64,000 nt of DNA. Source: Strongylocentrotus purpuratus. Its lineage: Eukaryota; Echinodermata; Echinoidea; Camarodonta; Strongylocentrotidae. This document shows positions 24,801 to 35,165 of this stretch, in pieces. Position numbers and translations under genes: made by a program. The DNA lies in contig NW_022145612.1 in NCBI RefSeq assembly GCF_000002235.5, forward strand, positions 14,748,809 to 14,812,808. The letters run 5' to 3'. Position 1 is the first letter of the stretch, and the number at the start of each line of letters is the position of its first letter. The notes under the pieces were generated by a model. It ran no database searches. It worked only from the letters and a program-made list of their open reading frames with translations, and was not told the origin of the DNA.

Positions 24801-27800
24801 CAATGATTCACTGGATTTGGGCAGATGCAGATATCTGTAGCACAGTCACTCTTCTGGTGGTCATCATGTCAATGTTCCAACTTTTTTCTGTCGTTAGGTT
24901 AGATGCTGAGATGCTCAAGGCAAGGGGAATCAAGCCAGGTCCACTGTATGCCAGAATCAAAGCCGGGCATGAGATTGAAGCTCCAGATGGCTCAGTTATC
25001 AAACCCCAAGATGTTGTTGGACCAACAAGACAAGGAAGAAAAATTGGTAACATTTGGTCTTAATTTTTCATTACCTCTTGATGATTTATAAAGTGTAAAA
25101 TGGAATACTCTCTATGCTGTGTATGCTGCATTGTTGGCATAGCCACGAACTTCTTTTTTATTTTTAGGAGGGAGGTGGGGGGATATGCCATTAAAAAAAT
25201 TGCCAACAAATTGAACTGGATAAATTGGCTTTAATACATTTGCCCACACATTGAACATTTTGTGGGCAAAATCTTTGAATATCTCATTTAAGTCTCATCA
25301 ATTTTCAGATTTTTTAAATCACAGATAGTTCAATCAAGGGTGAGTGAACAGTTTGTGTCAAGGCTATAAAATCAAGACTTAACATTGTTATCAACCCCAA
25401 TTGTTCCAATGTGCTCATCTACCAACAAAATGGCCCCATATACTCAGGACAAAATGTGTTTGTTCTTTTTTGACCTTATCAATAACTCAATGCAAATGAT
25501 GCAATTGTTATGTCTGAGTAGACCTGATCCTACCAAATAATATAGTATTACCTTTAATTTTGATTAATATTCATCATGCTTGGATGTTATTCAGAAAATT
25601 ATTTCATCTTGATTTAACTGAAATTATTTGTATTACCATAACAAATTTAAACCCATAAACGTGTTATTGGTTAGTGATTGTGCATTGCATGTTTTTCTCC
25701 AGGGAAGACATCTGTGCAAGCACCAATCAAATCTTGTGAATTAGATTTTTAAAGATCATTGTCAGAAAGAAAAAAACTCTTCCTGGATGGGATGCAGAGA
25801 TATGTAGGGAAAGTATGTATTCCATTACAGATTGAATGCATTTTTCTTCTTTCTCCTTTTTGATCATGAAAATAATCCTGGGAGACACAAAGGAGTCCTC
25901 TTGAATCACTTCCAATGCCATGAAAGCAAATGTCTTGCAAAAAGGTCATTTTGAATTGACTGAAATTAACCGGACGCATAGTCGGAGATGCAGTCACATT
26001 CAACTTGTTTTTTATTTCTTCTTTTTGATCATGAAAGTAATCCTTGGAGACACCAAGGAGTCCTCTCGAATCATTCCCATTGCCATGAATGCAGACGTCC
26101 TTGTTCATGAAGCTACCCTAGCGGATGAGCATCATGATCTATGCATCGGAAGAGGGCACTCCACACCAGGTTTGTACCAATAGTAAATCAGGGTTTGTTT
26201 TGTAATTGATGGTTAACCAGGGCCCTGTCTTATAAACAGCTGCAATTAATTGCAACTATGTAGAGATAGGGGACTGCCAACTTGAAATTGATCGGAGGAC
26301 TAACGATTGATTCAAATCAATCACAACTCTTTATAAGATGGCCCAGCTGGAATCCAGAACAATGAGATTATTTAAATTGAACTTATACATTAAATGTGTA
26401 GACACAGTTCTAGGGAGATGATAGGGATGTTAACAAATCAATATTGGCTTCTTGTATGGTGCTCCAATATTTCCTTGGCTTTATGCTACTGATTTCAATT
26501 CTCACAGCAATTTTGTTTCTACACTGTACCCACTTACTACAACTGGTTGAAGAAAGATAGATGTAGATTTATATCTTGCCAAAGTACTTGAGTACTGTTT
26601 ACATTTGTTTGTATGCCTCCGCTACGAAGTAGCCAGAATCATTATGTTATCGGGTTGTCTGTACGTATGTACATCCGTCCGTACGTCCCGTTCTCGTGAT
26701 CTTGTTATCTCAAGAACCGACTGATGGATTCCTGCCAAACTTTGGTCATGTATGTAACTTGGAGAGCTAATGAATTGATTAGATTTTGGGGTTACGAGGT
26801 CAAAGGTCACAGGGCTCATTATGTATGCAAAAATAGCTTGTGATCACATTATCTTTAGAACAGATGGACAGATTACCATCAAACTCGGAACATGTATGTA
26901 TCTTGCTGATCCAATGAATTGATTAGATTTTGCAGTCACAAGGTCAAAGGTCACAGGGCTCATTATGTATGCAAAAATAGCTTGTGATTGCATCGTTAGA
27001 ACCAATGGACGAATTACCATCAAACTCAAGACATGTATATCTTGCAAAGCCAATGAACTGATTAGATTTTAGGGTCATCAGGTCAAAGATCAAAGGGTCA
27101 TACATGTATATGAGAAATAGCTTGTAATCACGTCATTCTGAGAACCTGTTAATGGATTACAGTCAAACTTGAATTTGAAAAATTGCTTCTATTTTGGTTT
27201 GTAAAATTGCTCCATGACGGAGGCATCATTTTCGACTGCATGCAGTCGGTGCAGTTGAAGTTCCATCTAATTGTCGTTTGTGTTGGTCTAAAAAATTCAC
27301 CCTATGCATGATAAGCATTCACAGTGCCATTTCCAGAACTGAAAACAAGGACTGAAAATAATTTGCAAAATTCCAACCAAACTTATTAAATCTATGAAAA
27401 GGAAGATTTTAAAAAAAAAATTGCTGTCAAAAAATAAAAAGTAATTGGTTCCAGGGATGTTAATTTACATTTGACTATCAACCATGATTCATCAAGATCA
27501 AGCGATTTCAGGTTATCGTTGTGAAAGATTAAAGATCAGGTGGATCGGTAGATTGAAACTGATACCTTGAGACCATACTCTCATACTCATTTTTGTATCT
27601 CAATGTACATCATTTTGTTTCGTCTTTTTTCTTTCTTTTTTTCTTTTCTCTGATTGACAGCCATGGCAGGTCAGTTTGCTGCTCAAATCCAATGCGAGCA
27701 TCTAGTCATCACTCACTTCAGTCAGAGATACTATCCCTTATCACATCAGGGCAAGGTGATTACATACTCTCTAAATCCTTTGTCACATGAAATAATTATA

Positions 27801-28905
27801 TAATATTGGATTGCTTTGAGTGTGATACAAGAATATATTGCTTGAGCTATGAAAATATTGGACGAGTCAAAGACGAGTCTAATATTGTCATAGCAAGAGC
27901 ATTATATTCTTGTATCACACAAAGGCAAAGCCATATGATATTATTATTATTATCTGTATCAGGCTGATGTAAAGCGAAATAACAAAATATGACTTACCTC
28001 GGTAAATATGGCTTTGTTTTCATGTGATATTGATATCGATAGTTGAAGTTCCCGGATGACTGAGCAATACGAAAACAATATTGATCAGTCATCTGGGTCC
28101 TGCGTTAAATATATTAAATACATTAATTTATTGTACCACTTGGAAGCCTTATATGTATAGATAATAATTCTTCTGATGTTTCCTGTTAATAGATATTGAT
28201 AAAAACTACATTTAGCCTGCGCGCATATCCATCCAAGGGAATGCAAAAGGTGCATACAAAGTACTAATATTACCCTGGCTTTAGCCCAGCTGCCCTTTTA
28301 AAGGTGCTTAATATCAAGGAATACAGTTCTACCAGGTACCCATTTACTATACATTGGTAGAGACTAGAGAGTGGCGAATGTTTTGATACATCTTAAAGGA
28401 AAAGGGTAATTTTCATCATAAATTAACAAATTTTTATTAAAATTGATGAAAAATGATTTCAGTTCACATTTTTAAATGTGTTGTGTATTGTTTATGTGCT
28501 TCATTAATGTGCCAAATTACCAAACATTAAATTTTCCAAGGCACAGCCAAAGTATTTTTTCTATTTATTTAAATCCCAATTGTATCCTCTCTTTTTGTAC
28601 ATTTTATATTCATACAGCTGAGTTTGATCTCATATCATAAACCACTATCTTACTTTGATTTTTGCAGCTCCATTTCTCTTGTACAATGTCTCTCATACTT
28701 CTTCCAAATGGTAAATGTTTTAGACAGCTCCATATCTCTTGCACTATATCTCTCATACTATATCTTTCATACTCCTCCCTGTTGGCAATAGGAAGGGGAT
28801 GAGACTGTTCAGAAGCTTCTTGATCAAACGAGAGCAACGTTTCCAGGAGGGAAGGTGACCGCAGCGGAGGATTTTTTGACTATCTCTGTTCCAGCCAGGA
28901 GGTGA
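18729..28905 (+). CDS. ELAC1, short-form ribonuclease Z (nine exons, complete)
   Basis: Nine exons (18729-18807, 20177-20385, 21319-21432, 22100-22194, 22434-22529, 24898-25046, 26038-26169, 27661-27755, 28792-28905) join in frame to 1083 nt, 360 aa, very close to the vertebrate ELAC1 length. The protein is a metallo-beta-lactamase-fold endonuclease that trims tRNA 3' trailers and, in mammals, helps repair tRNAs cut during ribosome quality control. Visible motifs: [13 protein letters not shown] at the N-terminus; the zinc motif THLHGDH (His60, His62, Asp64, His65); HRVPCFG with His181; LGDT with Asp252; HEATL at 271-275; GHSTP at 287-291; THFSQRY with His310. All catalytic and metal-ligand positions of the family appear intact. 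The start at 18729 has a strong context (AAACATGG) and gives the family length; an in-frame ATG at 18654 has a weak context. All introns are GT-AG. Confidence 0.93.
19190..19565. repeat. CTAG-rich simple sequence in ELAC1 intron 1
   Basis: Dense overlapping CTAG, TCTAGA and GGTCTAGACTAG words, for example GATCTAGATCTAGGTCTAGG near 19231 and GGTCTAGACTAGACTAGAC near 19538. The same words recur in short form near 17855-17875. No gene content. Confidence 0.7.
20177..20385 (+). CDS. ELAC1 exon 2 (zinc motif)
   Basis: 209 nt after TTTTTATCAG; ends phase 0 before GTACGT. Contains [11 protein letters not shown] and the [16 protein letters not shown] metal-binding motif. The join restores Glu27. Confidence 0.93.
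21319..21432 (+). CDS. ELAC1 exon 3
   Basis: 114 nt, 38 codons, phase 0 at both ends, between TTCCCAAG and GTAAGA. Encodes [17 protein letters not shown] and the VVHEL segment found in ELAC1. Confidence 0.9.
22100..22194 (+). CDS. ELAC1 exon 4
   Basis: 95 nt after ATATTTCAG. The donor is CT|GTGGGT: this phase-2 end joins exon 5 to give LHEDDNF. The nearby GTAAAC donor would create a stop, so it was rejected. This is the poorly conserved insert region of the protein. Confidence 0.85.
22434..22529 (+). CDS. ELAC1 exon 5
   Basis: 96 nt between TTTGCAG and GTATTA. Encodes [14 protein letters not shown], including the metal-ligand His181. Confidence 0.92.
22561..22737. repeat. Palindromic element in ELAC1 intron 5
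   Basis: Arms of about 75 bp pair almost perfectly (TTGAAAGATTAACATTCTAT with its complement ending in CTTTCAA). The centre is GAGGCGTCAGCCGAG at 22637-22651. It lies 32 bp downstream of exon 5. No coding content; probably a hairpin MITE. Confidence 0.85.
22738..24897. other. ELAC1 intron 5 remainder
   Basis: Apart from the dispersed repeat at 23225-23705, I see no gene in this part of the intron. ORFs near 24413-24688 have no recognisable domain. Confidence 0.55.
23225..23705 (+). repeat. Dispersed repeat with internal ~110-120 bp units, copy 1
   Basis: It contains CGTCCCGTTCTTGTGATCG, then tandem units each with TCATGTATGTATCTTGCAGAGCC, GATTAGATTTT and AGGTCAAAGGTCACAGGGCT words, and ends TTGCTCCATGGCAGAGGCAT...GCAGTCGAAG. 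The same order recurs at 26635-27275 in intron 7. Confidence 0.8.
24898..25046 (+). CDS. ELAC1 exon 6
   Basis: 149 nt between GTCGTTAG and GTAACA. Encodes [20 protein letters not shown] and a [10 protein letters not shown] segment, matching the exosite-side region of ELAC1. Ends phase 1. Confidence 0.92.
25850..25945 (+). pseudogene. Decayed tandem duplicate of ELAC1 exon 7
   Basis: The segment TTTTTGATCATGAAAATAAT...AGTCCTCT...ATGCCATGAAAGCA matches the acceptor and 5' half of true exon 7 (26017-26110) base for base at most positions. The AG acceptor dinucleotide has become AA (AAAATAATCC against AAAGTAATCC), and the Arg258 CGA codon has become TGA. Similarity fades after the equivalent of ASP267-VLV. 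It is therefore a dead exon copy and would truncate the protein if included. Confidence 0.8.
26038..26169 (+). CDS. ELAC1 exon 7 (LGD, HEAT and HST motifs)
   Basis: 132 nt after ATCATGAAAG, ending before GTTTGT. Encodes [21 protein letters not shown] and GRGHSTP. The acceptor has a short, imperfect pyrimidine tract. A decayed copy of the exon's 5' half lies about 170 bp upstream. Confidence 0.9.
26635..27275 (+). repeat. Dispersed repeat with internal ~110-120 bp units, copy 2
   Basis: Same family as 23225-23705, longer by at least one internal unit. It begins near GCCTCCGCTACGAAGTAGCC and ends with GACGGAGGCATCATTTTCGA and a GCAGTCG tail. The start and end share a TGCCTCC/GGAGGCA inverted word. 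Confidence 0.8.
27661..27755 (+). CDS. ELAC1 exon 8
   Basis: 95 nt after a long pyrimidine tract and TTGACAG, ending before GTGATT. Encodes [20 protein letters not shown] with metal-ligand His310 and QRYYP. Confidence 0.92.
27812..27931. repeat. Palindromic element in ELAC1 intron 8
   Basis: GTGATACAAGAATATATTGC pairs with GCATTATATTCTTGTATCAC, flanked by GCTTTG and CAAAGC. The loop reads GACGAGTCAAAGACGAGTC. It lies 56 bp after exon 8. Related in plan, but not in sequence, to the intron 5 palindrome. A further small hairpin (GGATGACTGA...TCAGTCATC) follows at about 28052-28100. Confidence 0.8.
28665..28775. repeat. Imperfect ~60 bp tandem duplication before ELAC1 exon 9
   Basis: CAGCTCCATTTCTCTTGTAC...CTCTCATACTTCT is repeated as CAGCTCCATATCTCTTGCAC...CTCTCATACTATA. 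Both halves are pyrimidine-rich and end just upstream of the exon 9 acceptor. Confidence 0.7.
28792..28905 (+). CDS. ELAC1 exon 9 (terminal)
   Basis: 114 nt after GGCAATAG, 37 codons and a TGA. Encodes [20 protein letters not shown] and the conserved ending [13 protein letters not shown]. Confidence 0.9.
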   Translation, partial: EGDETVQKLLDQTRATFPGGKVTAAEDFLTISVPARR

Positions 28906-30057
28906 TGCAAGCCATCATCCCTGCTTCCCCATTTTATCAATAGTAAGATTTGATTACGTGATTCTTGAAGAAATGGCAATTCATATTATGGAAATCTAAA
29001 AAAAAGAGTTTTGCTGATTTAGAGTGTATACAATGATACGAATACTAACAGCCAGCATTGTAGTGCCTTTAATTAAAGCCTTCTTGTCAGAATAAATGCT
29101 GAATCACCTTCATATTGTATCACATTCTGAGCCATTTAACTTGTTCTTCCATCAAGGAAGTCTGACATCCCCCCAAATTTAAATTTCATAAATCACATGA
29201 GGAATCAGATCCTCAATCATTAAGATTTTCACATTTGAATGTTCATATAAAATGCTGTTTTAAATATGAAATGTTTTAATCAGATAAGCACAGGGTTGGA
29301 TGAAGACTACAAACCGGTACATAACATGGCTTAAATCACTGAAGAGGTTCATCTGATTAGTGATGTAACTTGAATTTTTTTTTTTTTTTTTTTTTCACGT
29401 TCAGAAAAACTACATGTTTTGGTAAACTTATTCAGACCTATGTCATAGTTGGCGCTGTTGCTGATGCAGTACATCTTGATGTGTAGCACAAAATGTAATT
29501 CATCCATGAACATAGAATTGGAGTCAAAGCTCGTCATCTGCGGTCATTGATAGTTAAATGTAACGTTTTAATAATATATCTCTTTTATTACTGCTCAGTT
29601 CTCCTTTTATTATTGCTTCTAACTAAATTCTCTTCACATACTATTTCTAAGTTTTATTGATTGCGATATCAGTCGAGACTCTTGGTTGTAAACCGCTTTT
29701 GGTATCCGTTTATTACGTGACTGCCTATCTTTTATAATAACAAAACTTAACCACAAGATATTAAGCTAAGATCAAATAACAGGTCTTTCGTTTACCTCTC
29801 TCTCTCTCTCTCTCTCTCTGGATAAGTAATACTCTTTGTTCCTCTTTGTTCACTATGCAAAATCTCATTCATACTCAGTTAATATAACACACAGAAGGGA
29901 ATCACAACAGAAGCATGTATCAAACAAATAGTGAAAGTGTTATGTGAAAACTTGTTGAAAATTCAATATTGTTGAAAAATCTTAACAAATAATATATCTG
30001 AATTATGCCGTGTAAATTTCATCTACCGGTAATCCATAAATAGAATGACAGTATACA
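28906..30057. other. ELAC1 3' UTR and intergenic sequence; no gene
   Basis: Contains the candidate polyadenylation signal, a T run at 29375-29395 and a (CT)n microsatellite at about 29796-29819. No coding content recognised. Confidence 0.6.
29091..29096 (+). terminator. Candidate ELAC1 polyadenylation signal
   Basis: AATAAA, 185 nt after the TGA, is the first canonical hexamer downstream of the stop. Only the motif and its position support it. Confidence 0.45.
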
Positions 30058-30188
30058 AATGATGCACAGGTTTGAGTGCGTCGGTAGGGATTGTGTGCAC
30101 AAGGTACCTTTGAATGGTTTTAGACCAAATTCAAAGGTACCGCGTGCACACAATTCCACCGACCCACGAATTGAACCTGTGCATCATG
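30058..30188. repeat. Short palindrome, ~130 bp
   Basis: TGATGCACAGGTTTGAGTGC and GGTACCTTTGAA on the left pair with TTCAAAGGTACC and TGAACCTGTGCATCA on the right, with a loop of about 14 bp. The apparent ORF across it is a by-product of the palindrome. Confidence 0.85.
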
Positions 30189-30532
30189 TGTTTTATAAGA
30201 TGGGGCCTAAAAATTGTCAAAAATACAAAATTTTGTTATTTTACAGATTTATCGGATGCATGGCAAAATCATTCGTCCAGTAATCCAGTAATTACCGGAC
30301 GCATGATTTTGGCCAATGGTAAGAATGTATTAGGAAACAACACTCAAGACTCACCTCACTTGAAACAAATGATATGAACTCGAACTCCATGAAGAAATAA
30401 AAAAAAATGATGAATGCTGAACTTGAAGTTGAACAAGAAAGTCCCCTGAAGTACAAGTTGACTCTATATACACTGTACACTATATACACAGATAGGCTGG
30501 TGTCATTTAATGATTGTGAATTGTAGAGTTTA

Positions 30533-31030
30533 CTACACCCAGCTGCAGTAGAGATCTGTTTCATTTTGTTCGAAAGTGTGTTCTGATTCTGTTCTGATCC
30601 TGGTCCTGATCGAGTTGATATTAAGATGTAGGTTGTGTAGATCAGAAGGTCCGCTACTTGGAGACCTGTAGAAAGCTGCAACTATCAGGTCTGGTTGGTT
30701 GTTTACTTTTACTCTGACAGCTAAAAGTGGGCATTCATGACGTAGGTCCAATAATATAACTTGAAGTGTTTGTCGGAATGCGATAAGAATTCCACCTCCC
30801 CAACGGTCTCTGTCTTTTCTACATATACCATATCCTCGAGACTAGTGTATTAACTCTTGGTTACTAAATTCATTGTCAAGTTTAGTTTTGGTGGCTACAA
30901 CTATATCAGGGTTTAAATCCTCAATAATACCCTGGAATTGGGTTTGTTGTCCAAAGATTTGAAACTGCATACGTTTAAGTTGAGAACCCTCAGTCCTTTA
31001 TCAGATGTGTGGTTCATATAAGACGGAGGA
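30533..31030 (-). pseudogene. Non-LTR retrotransposon (LINE) endonuclease fragment
   Basis: Minus-strand translation gives LRVLNLNVCSFKS, then in shifted frames FQGIIEDLNPDIVVATKTKL, GYGICRKDRDRWGGGILIAF and LLAVRVKVNNQPDLIVAAFY followed by RSPSSG. This is the order of motifs in the AP-endonuclease domain of LINE ORF2. Frameshifts and an in-frame TAG interrupt it, so it is dead. The reverse transcriptase fragment at 33.7-34.3 kb lies on the wrong side to be the same copy in order. Confidence 0.8.
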
Positions 31031-31262
31031 GTACTCCGAGTAGGGTCTGTTACAAAAGAATGTCATCAAATCTATGAACACCTTGTTTTGCAAACCTTTT
31101 GGTGTATCACAATCTAATTCAGTACTTGACTGAATTTTGTCCATGTAATTGCAGATATTGTGTCTTTATGTTTAGTGCTACCAAGACCATCACACTTTAA
31201 CTTGACAAGCACAGCTTTAAACATACGATTGCTTTCGGGTTTTCTTACAAATGTCAAATTTA

Positions 31263-31590
31263 TCATTGTCCAGAAAGTGGCGTTGAATATCGTACCGTGC
31301 GTACTGAAGTGATTTTTTTAGTGTACTGCTCACCATTGGTCTTCCGCACTGATGCGTAGAACTCCGACAAAAGTTTTTCCAGTTCTGACGTTGAAATGAC
31401 TTCTAAATTTACATGTTTGAGCTCTGCAAATCTCTCCAACTTTAATAGAAAATGAGTATTTGATCGATTTCTTTGTACTGGCAGCATCTGTATCGTCGAG
31501 TAATTTATGAAGTTCCTCATCGGAAAGTAGCTGAAACGAAGCATCACCGTGAGCGGCCATTCTGCTCTCGCACACAACAATCAACAACAA
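31263..31590 (-). pseudogene. Crypton-like tyrosine recombinase, N-terminal fragment
   Basis: MAAHGDASFQLLSDEELHKL...STKKSIKYSF begins in one frame and continues after a frameshift as LEVISTSELEKLLSEFYASV and KTNGEQYTKK. The FYASVRK.(N/D)G..Y.K element is characteristic of the N-terminal domain of Crypton-type recombinases and related animal proteins. No catalytic domain follows. Confidence 0.7.
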
Positions 31591-31707
31591 AGCTATCGTT
31601 TATATCATTAATGCTATCGCGAATATGGCGTGCATCCAGTAAAAATAACTACACGGTAATTGACCAATCAGATTGCAGGGATTCTTCTAACCATCTTATA
31701 ATAACAC

Positions 31708-32689
31708 CTATTGTGCTTTGATATGATGTAACTTGATCAAATTTTCTGACCTGTGGCTGGAGACAGTCATAATGTCTCTTGAAACAAAGCCAGTATGATC
31801 AACACGAGTGACACTTGTAGCTCGTAGTGAGTGATTGATGTAGATTTGACTGAGATTTGCTTCCTTGCTGATGGTTTTCATCATCACCTCCAGGGTGTGT
31901 GTACCAATCGGTGCATTGTCATACCACTGATCTTGTTTCCCAGCTTTGGGTTTCTGTTTTGGGCGTTGCCATAGGAATGGACAATCGGGATGGAGTTTAG
32001 CCAAATATTCTTTTACAAATTTGACTGGACACACTGTGTCAGCATCTCCGCGGGCGTGCATTTCTCCACCTGTCTCTTACGGGAATCCAAAGCATGATTT
32101 TTTTTTTGTGGCTTGAGTTTTCATTGTGTAGTATTAGGTCAGTTTTCCTCATTTTCCCCAAATTCTCCATACCACGATTTTCGATTTGTAGCATACAGGC
32201 AATGAATGCTCTGCGCTGGAGACCCTTGGGCTCTGACAAGTCCCAAGTGTTTTTATCGATTTTGTTTGAATCATCATCACTAATTGGAGGGTGATGTGTT
32301 GCCTCCGCTTTGCCAATTGATTTCAGCTTTGCTATTTTTGCTTTGAAAGTGTGATTGGAACAACCAAACTCACCGCTTTTTACAATGTCTACATCCTTGG
32401 TTGAAATGAAGTGGCATTGCAGTCAAAATCTGATTGAAAACATACTTTTCCCAGTGTAATCCTCTCCTCGTTTGTTTTTTGCAGCAATATAGAATCTCGC
32501 CAAAACACTGTCCAAATCTTGATATGAAAGTTCCTCAAAAGTGACGTTAGTCACTCTGCAGAATTCATGAAAAACATCCAAACAAAACCTGATCACTTTC
32601 TTCGTATTTGAACTGTCAGTGGAAGCAATAAAATCATCGATATGTGCCCCTTGTAAGAGTTCAAAGCGAACTTCCTTGGAGGCCGCCAT
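31708..32689 (-). pseudogene. Crypton-like tyrosine recombinase, broken copy
   Basis: Starts at ATG 32689 (MAASKEVRFELLQGAHIDDF), passes LDSVLARFYIAAKNKRGEDY and, in another frame, LSEPKGLQRRAFIACMLQIE, then reaches the catalytic region ARGDADTVCPVKFVKEYL, LSQIYINHSLRATSVTRV and SRDIMTVSSHRSENLIK. The catalytic Arg (HSLRAT) and H-x-x-like box are present, but the nucleophilic Tyr position reads His (LHHIKAQ). Several frameshifts also mark it as dead. Confidence 0.75.
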
Positions 32690-32699
32690 GTTTGTTTAC

Positions 32700-33299
32700 A
32701 TAATTATCTGATCCGAACCGATAAGCTACTGGTACGCGGTGACTTGCCCCGGTAATGCAGGCAGCAAGGTTATGAGCAGTCCGGCCGTACGCTCAGCAGG
32801 TTGTCTGCGCGTTCGAATTTGACACAATTTTTTTTTGTCAACGAGCAGTGAGCATGCGCAGTAGTGCCTTGGAATAAAATATTAGATAGAGCATGCACAG
32901 TTCTGCCCAGGAAAAAATAGTGAAAACTATTCGGAGGTCTGGCAGAGATTTTTTTTCATAGTAAAATTATATTTTATCGCGTGATCACCACTTGACCAAT
33001 CATGTATTTAGAATACTAATGAATATTCATTTAAGGGATATAGAAAGTAATATAATGATTTATATCAAATTTTAATTTTAAATTGTATAATTTGTATAAA
33101 CGTAGGCTTAAAGTTAAAGTGCATTGCATACTGTATAAAATATGCATGATTCACCTGGTCCTCATGAGAGTGTGCAGGATCAAGCATGATTTGACAATGA
33201 GCTTGACAGTGGAGGGGTGATACTGCATGGTACTTGGCAGAAACTGGAATCTGTTTGACAGGATGCCAAAAGCATTTTCTAATATTATTATTATTATTA
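32700..33299. other. No recognisable gene
   Basis: Sequence upstream of the broken Crypton start and a stretch of ordinary AT-rich DNA with a short TATTAT repeat at about 33280-33300. Nothing else seen. Confidence 0.55.
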
Positions 33300-33735
33300 C
33301 TACCCTTGCTCGGGAAACCTGTAGTTGAAGATGTGTTGTTCATTCGTCAGACCCCAGAGGCTGTATAGCTTCATCATGGTTGGTCGTAGGGCAAAGGCAT
33401 CGTCACCAATGAAGAAGTAGGGCACATCCTGGTTGTCGTTGGGAATAGGCTCAGGGTCAGGGAAACCTAGGGTACCGTCTTCAGCGCATTCCTTCAGCTC
33501 ACAGTCATTGTATATCTGCGCATCTGATGCAGATCCAGTACCACCGACATCTGCCATAATGAATTTGTAGTCAGCATCCACAAGCGCCATCAGAAGAATA
33601 AAGTAGAATCCTTTATAGTTGTAGTATTGGGACCCACCCTTTGAAGGACAATGGCAGGCCATGTGCTTCCTATCAAGTGCCCCACATGTTTTGGAAAAGT
33701 TCCATCTTTGGGAGAACTTGTCAGCTATGGTGCAC
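33300..33735 (-). pseudogene. PIF/Harbinger transposase DDE fragment (type A, copy 1)
   Basis: IADKFSQRWNFSKTCGALDR, then GSQYYNYKGFYFILLMALVD, ADVGGTGSASDAQI and PYFFIGDDAFALRP-MMK form the second half of a PIF/Harbinger nuclease. The three acidic positions (GALD, SDAQ, GDD) are visible. The 5' half is absent: at about 33731 the frame runs without interruption from a LINE reverse transcriptase fragment. The stretch 33530-33740 is about 88% identical by eye to 35186-35395. Confidence 0.8.
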
Positions 33736-34275
33736 CGACCATGGTGTGCTTCCCTTCTGTCTTTAAGAGATCCCCAGTTGAGTTGGTTGAGTAGCTTGTT
33801 GACACTGGTGTCCCATCCATAATTATTGGTGACAAAACGTGCAGCCTGACGTTGAACTTTCTCGACAGCATAGGTGTTTTTGGCTATATAAGGGTCCCAT
33901 GCTGCAGTGGCATAGTCAAGGTGTGGACGTACAAAAGTAAGATACAAATTTTCTTTAACATTAGATGAGCAGTGATGGAAGTTGCGCCTTCGGAAGTTAA
34001 GGACCCTTGAGGCTGTGCCGGTTGCGTAATGAGTCTGGATATTCCAGCGTAGGTCTTTCTGGATATTGATGCCAAGGTATAGGGTCTCGTTCGTTTCCTC
34101 CAGGGTAACATCAAGGATTTTGTAGGATTTAGTACCCGGAGTTCTGTTTCTTGAAACATGCATGGTTTTGCATTTAGAGGGATTGAAATGCATGCCCCAA
34201 GTCTTGGACCACTGGGCCATAGTATCTAGGTCTTGTTGAAGAGCTTTCTCATCTTCAGCAGATTTGATGGGACGG
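33736..34275 (-). pseudogene. LINE reverse transcriptase C-terminal fragment
   Basis: RPIKSAEDEKALQQDLDTMA, QWSKTWGMHFNPSKCKTMHV, YLGINIQKDLRWNIQTH, LTFVRPHLDYATAAWDPY and VEKVQRQAARFVTNNY are the thumb and connection motifs after the RT active site in LINE ORF2. The catalytic FADD part is missing upstream. It joins in frame to the Harbinger fragment at about 33731, making a 306-codon open chimera (33300-34220). Confidence 0.85.
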
Positions 34276-34880
34276 TAAAGTAAACAATTCTAATGATATT
34301 TAGTGTCTAATAATATGTTTACTGACATGACAAATTCAGCTATACAACTTTCAAAAGTAAAAGTGATTACCTTGACCATGAAAATTCAAAATGGCTGCCA
34401 AAAGGGCTACCGATAGACTTGAATCAGGATCTTTGACCAACAATAACACAGTTATTTCTAAACCCATTGTACATTGATGCTTATCTTGCTTTATTGCACA
34501 TTTCATCATCCTACTCAGTGTCATATCCATCAGAATCAGAATCACTAGCTGTTACAATCACTAGTATCTGTCTCTGTGTCAGAGTCTACAGTGCGGTTTG
34601 TTCTGGCATCACTAAGACGTCAAGGTAGTGCCGGCTGTGAATACCGTGTTGGCAAAAATTATTATTCATCCCCTCCCATTTTTTGGCCCAAGCTTATGCA
34701 CATGCAAACAAAGTTGACAGATTCCTTTAATTTGGCCACTAGAAATCTTGCATTGGTCTCCAAAGATTTAGTATAGATGTACAACACATAAGACTGGAGT
34801 GGATATTTATCCTACGTGATAATTTTGCAACCTGAAAAAAAAGGTCTTAATGGAGAGCCATGCCGGATCCAGTCATAATG
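34276..34880. other. No recognisable gene
   Basis: Short unassigned ORFs on both strands; no transposon motif recognised here. Confidence 0.5.
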
Positions 34881-34882
34881 TC

Positions 34883-35165
34883 TTAATTTATTCTCACCTG
34901 AACATTGATGGAGTACCTGTTCTTCCTATTGATGTAATACCTGGCTCGTGCCCCACCAGGGCCCCTGATGTAAACATGTGTCCCATCAACAGTACCTACG
35001 ACTCCTGAAAACCTGCAGTACCGGTACTGGAAAAACTGCTGCTGAATAGCAGTCACTTCTTGCCTTGTAGAAAACTTCATGATTTGTCCCTTTCTTCTGG
35101 CAACAGCTTCAGAAACATCCTTCACTACTCGGCAAACAGATGACTGTGACGTCCCCGCCTCATCA
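34883..35165 (-). pseudogene. PIF/Harbinger transposase fragment (type B)
   Basis: SQSSVCRVVKDVSEAVARRK, EVTAIQQQFFQYRYCRFSGV, VGTVDGTHVYI and YYINRKNRYSINVQV match the HARBI1-like class: helix-turn-helix end, first catalytic Asp (TVDGTH) and the NRKN..SINVQ element. It is fused in frame to type A sequence on its N-terminal side and stops at 34883, before the other catalytic residues. Confidence 0.8.
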
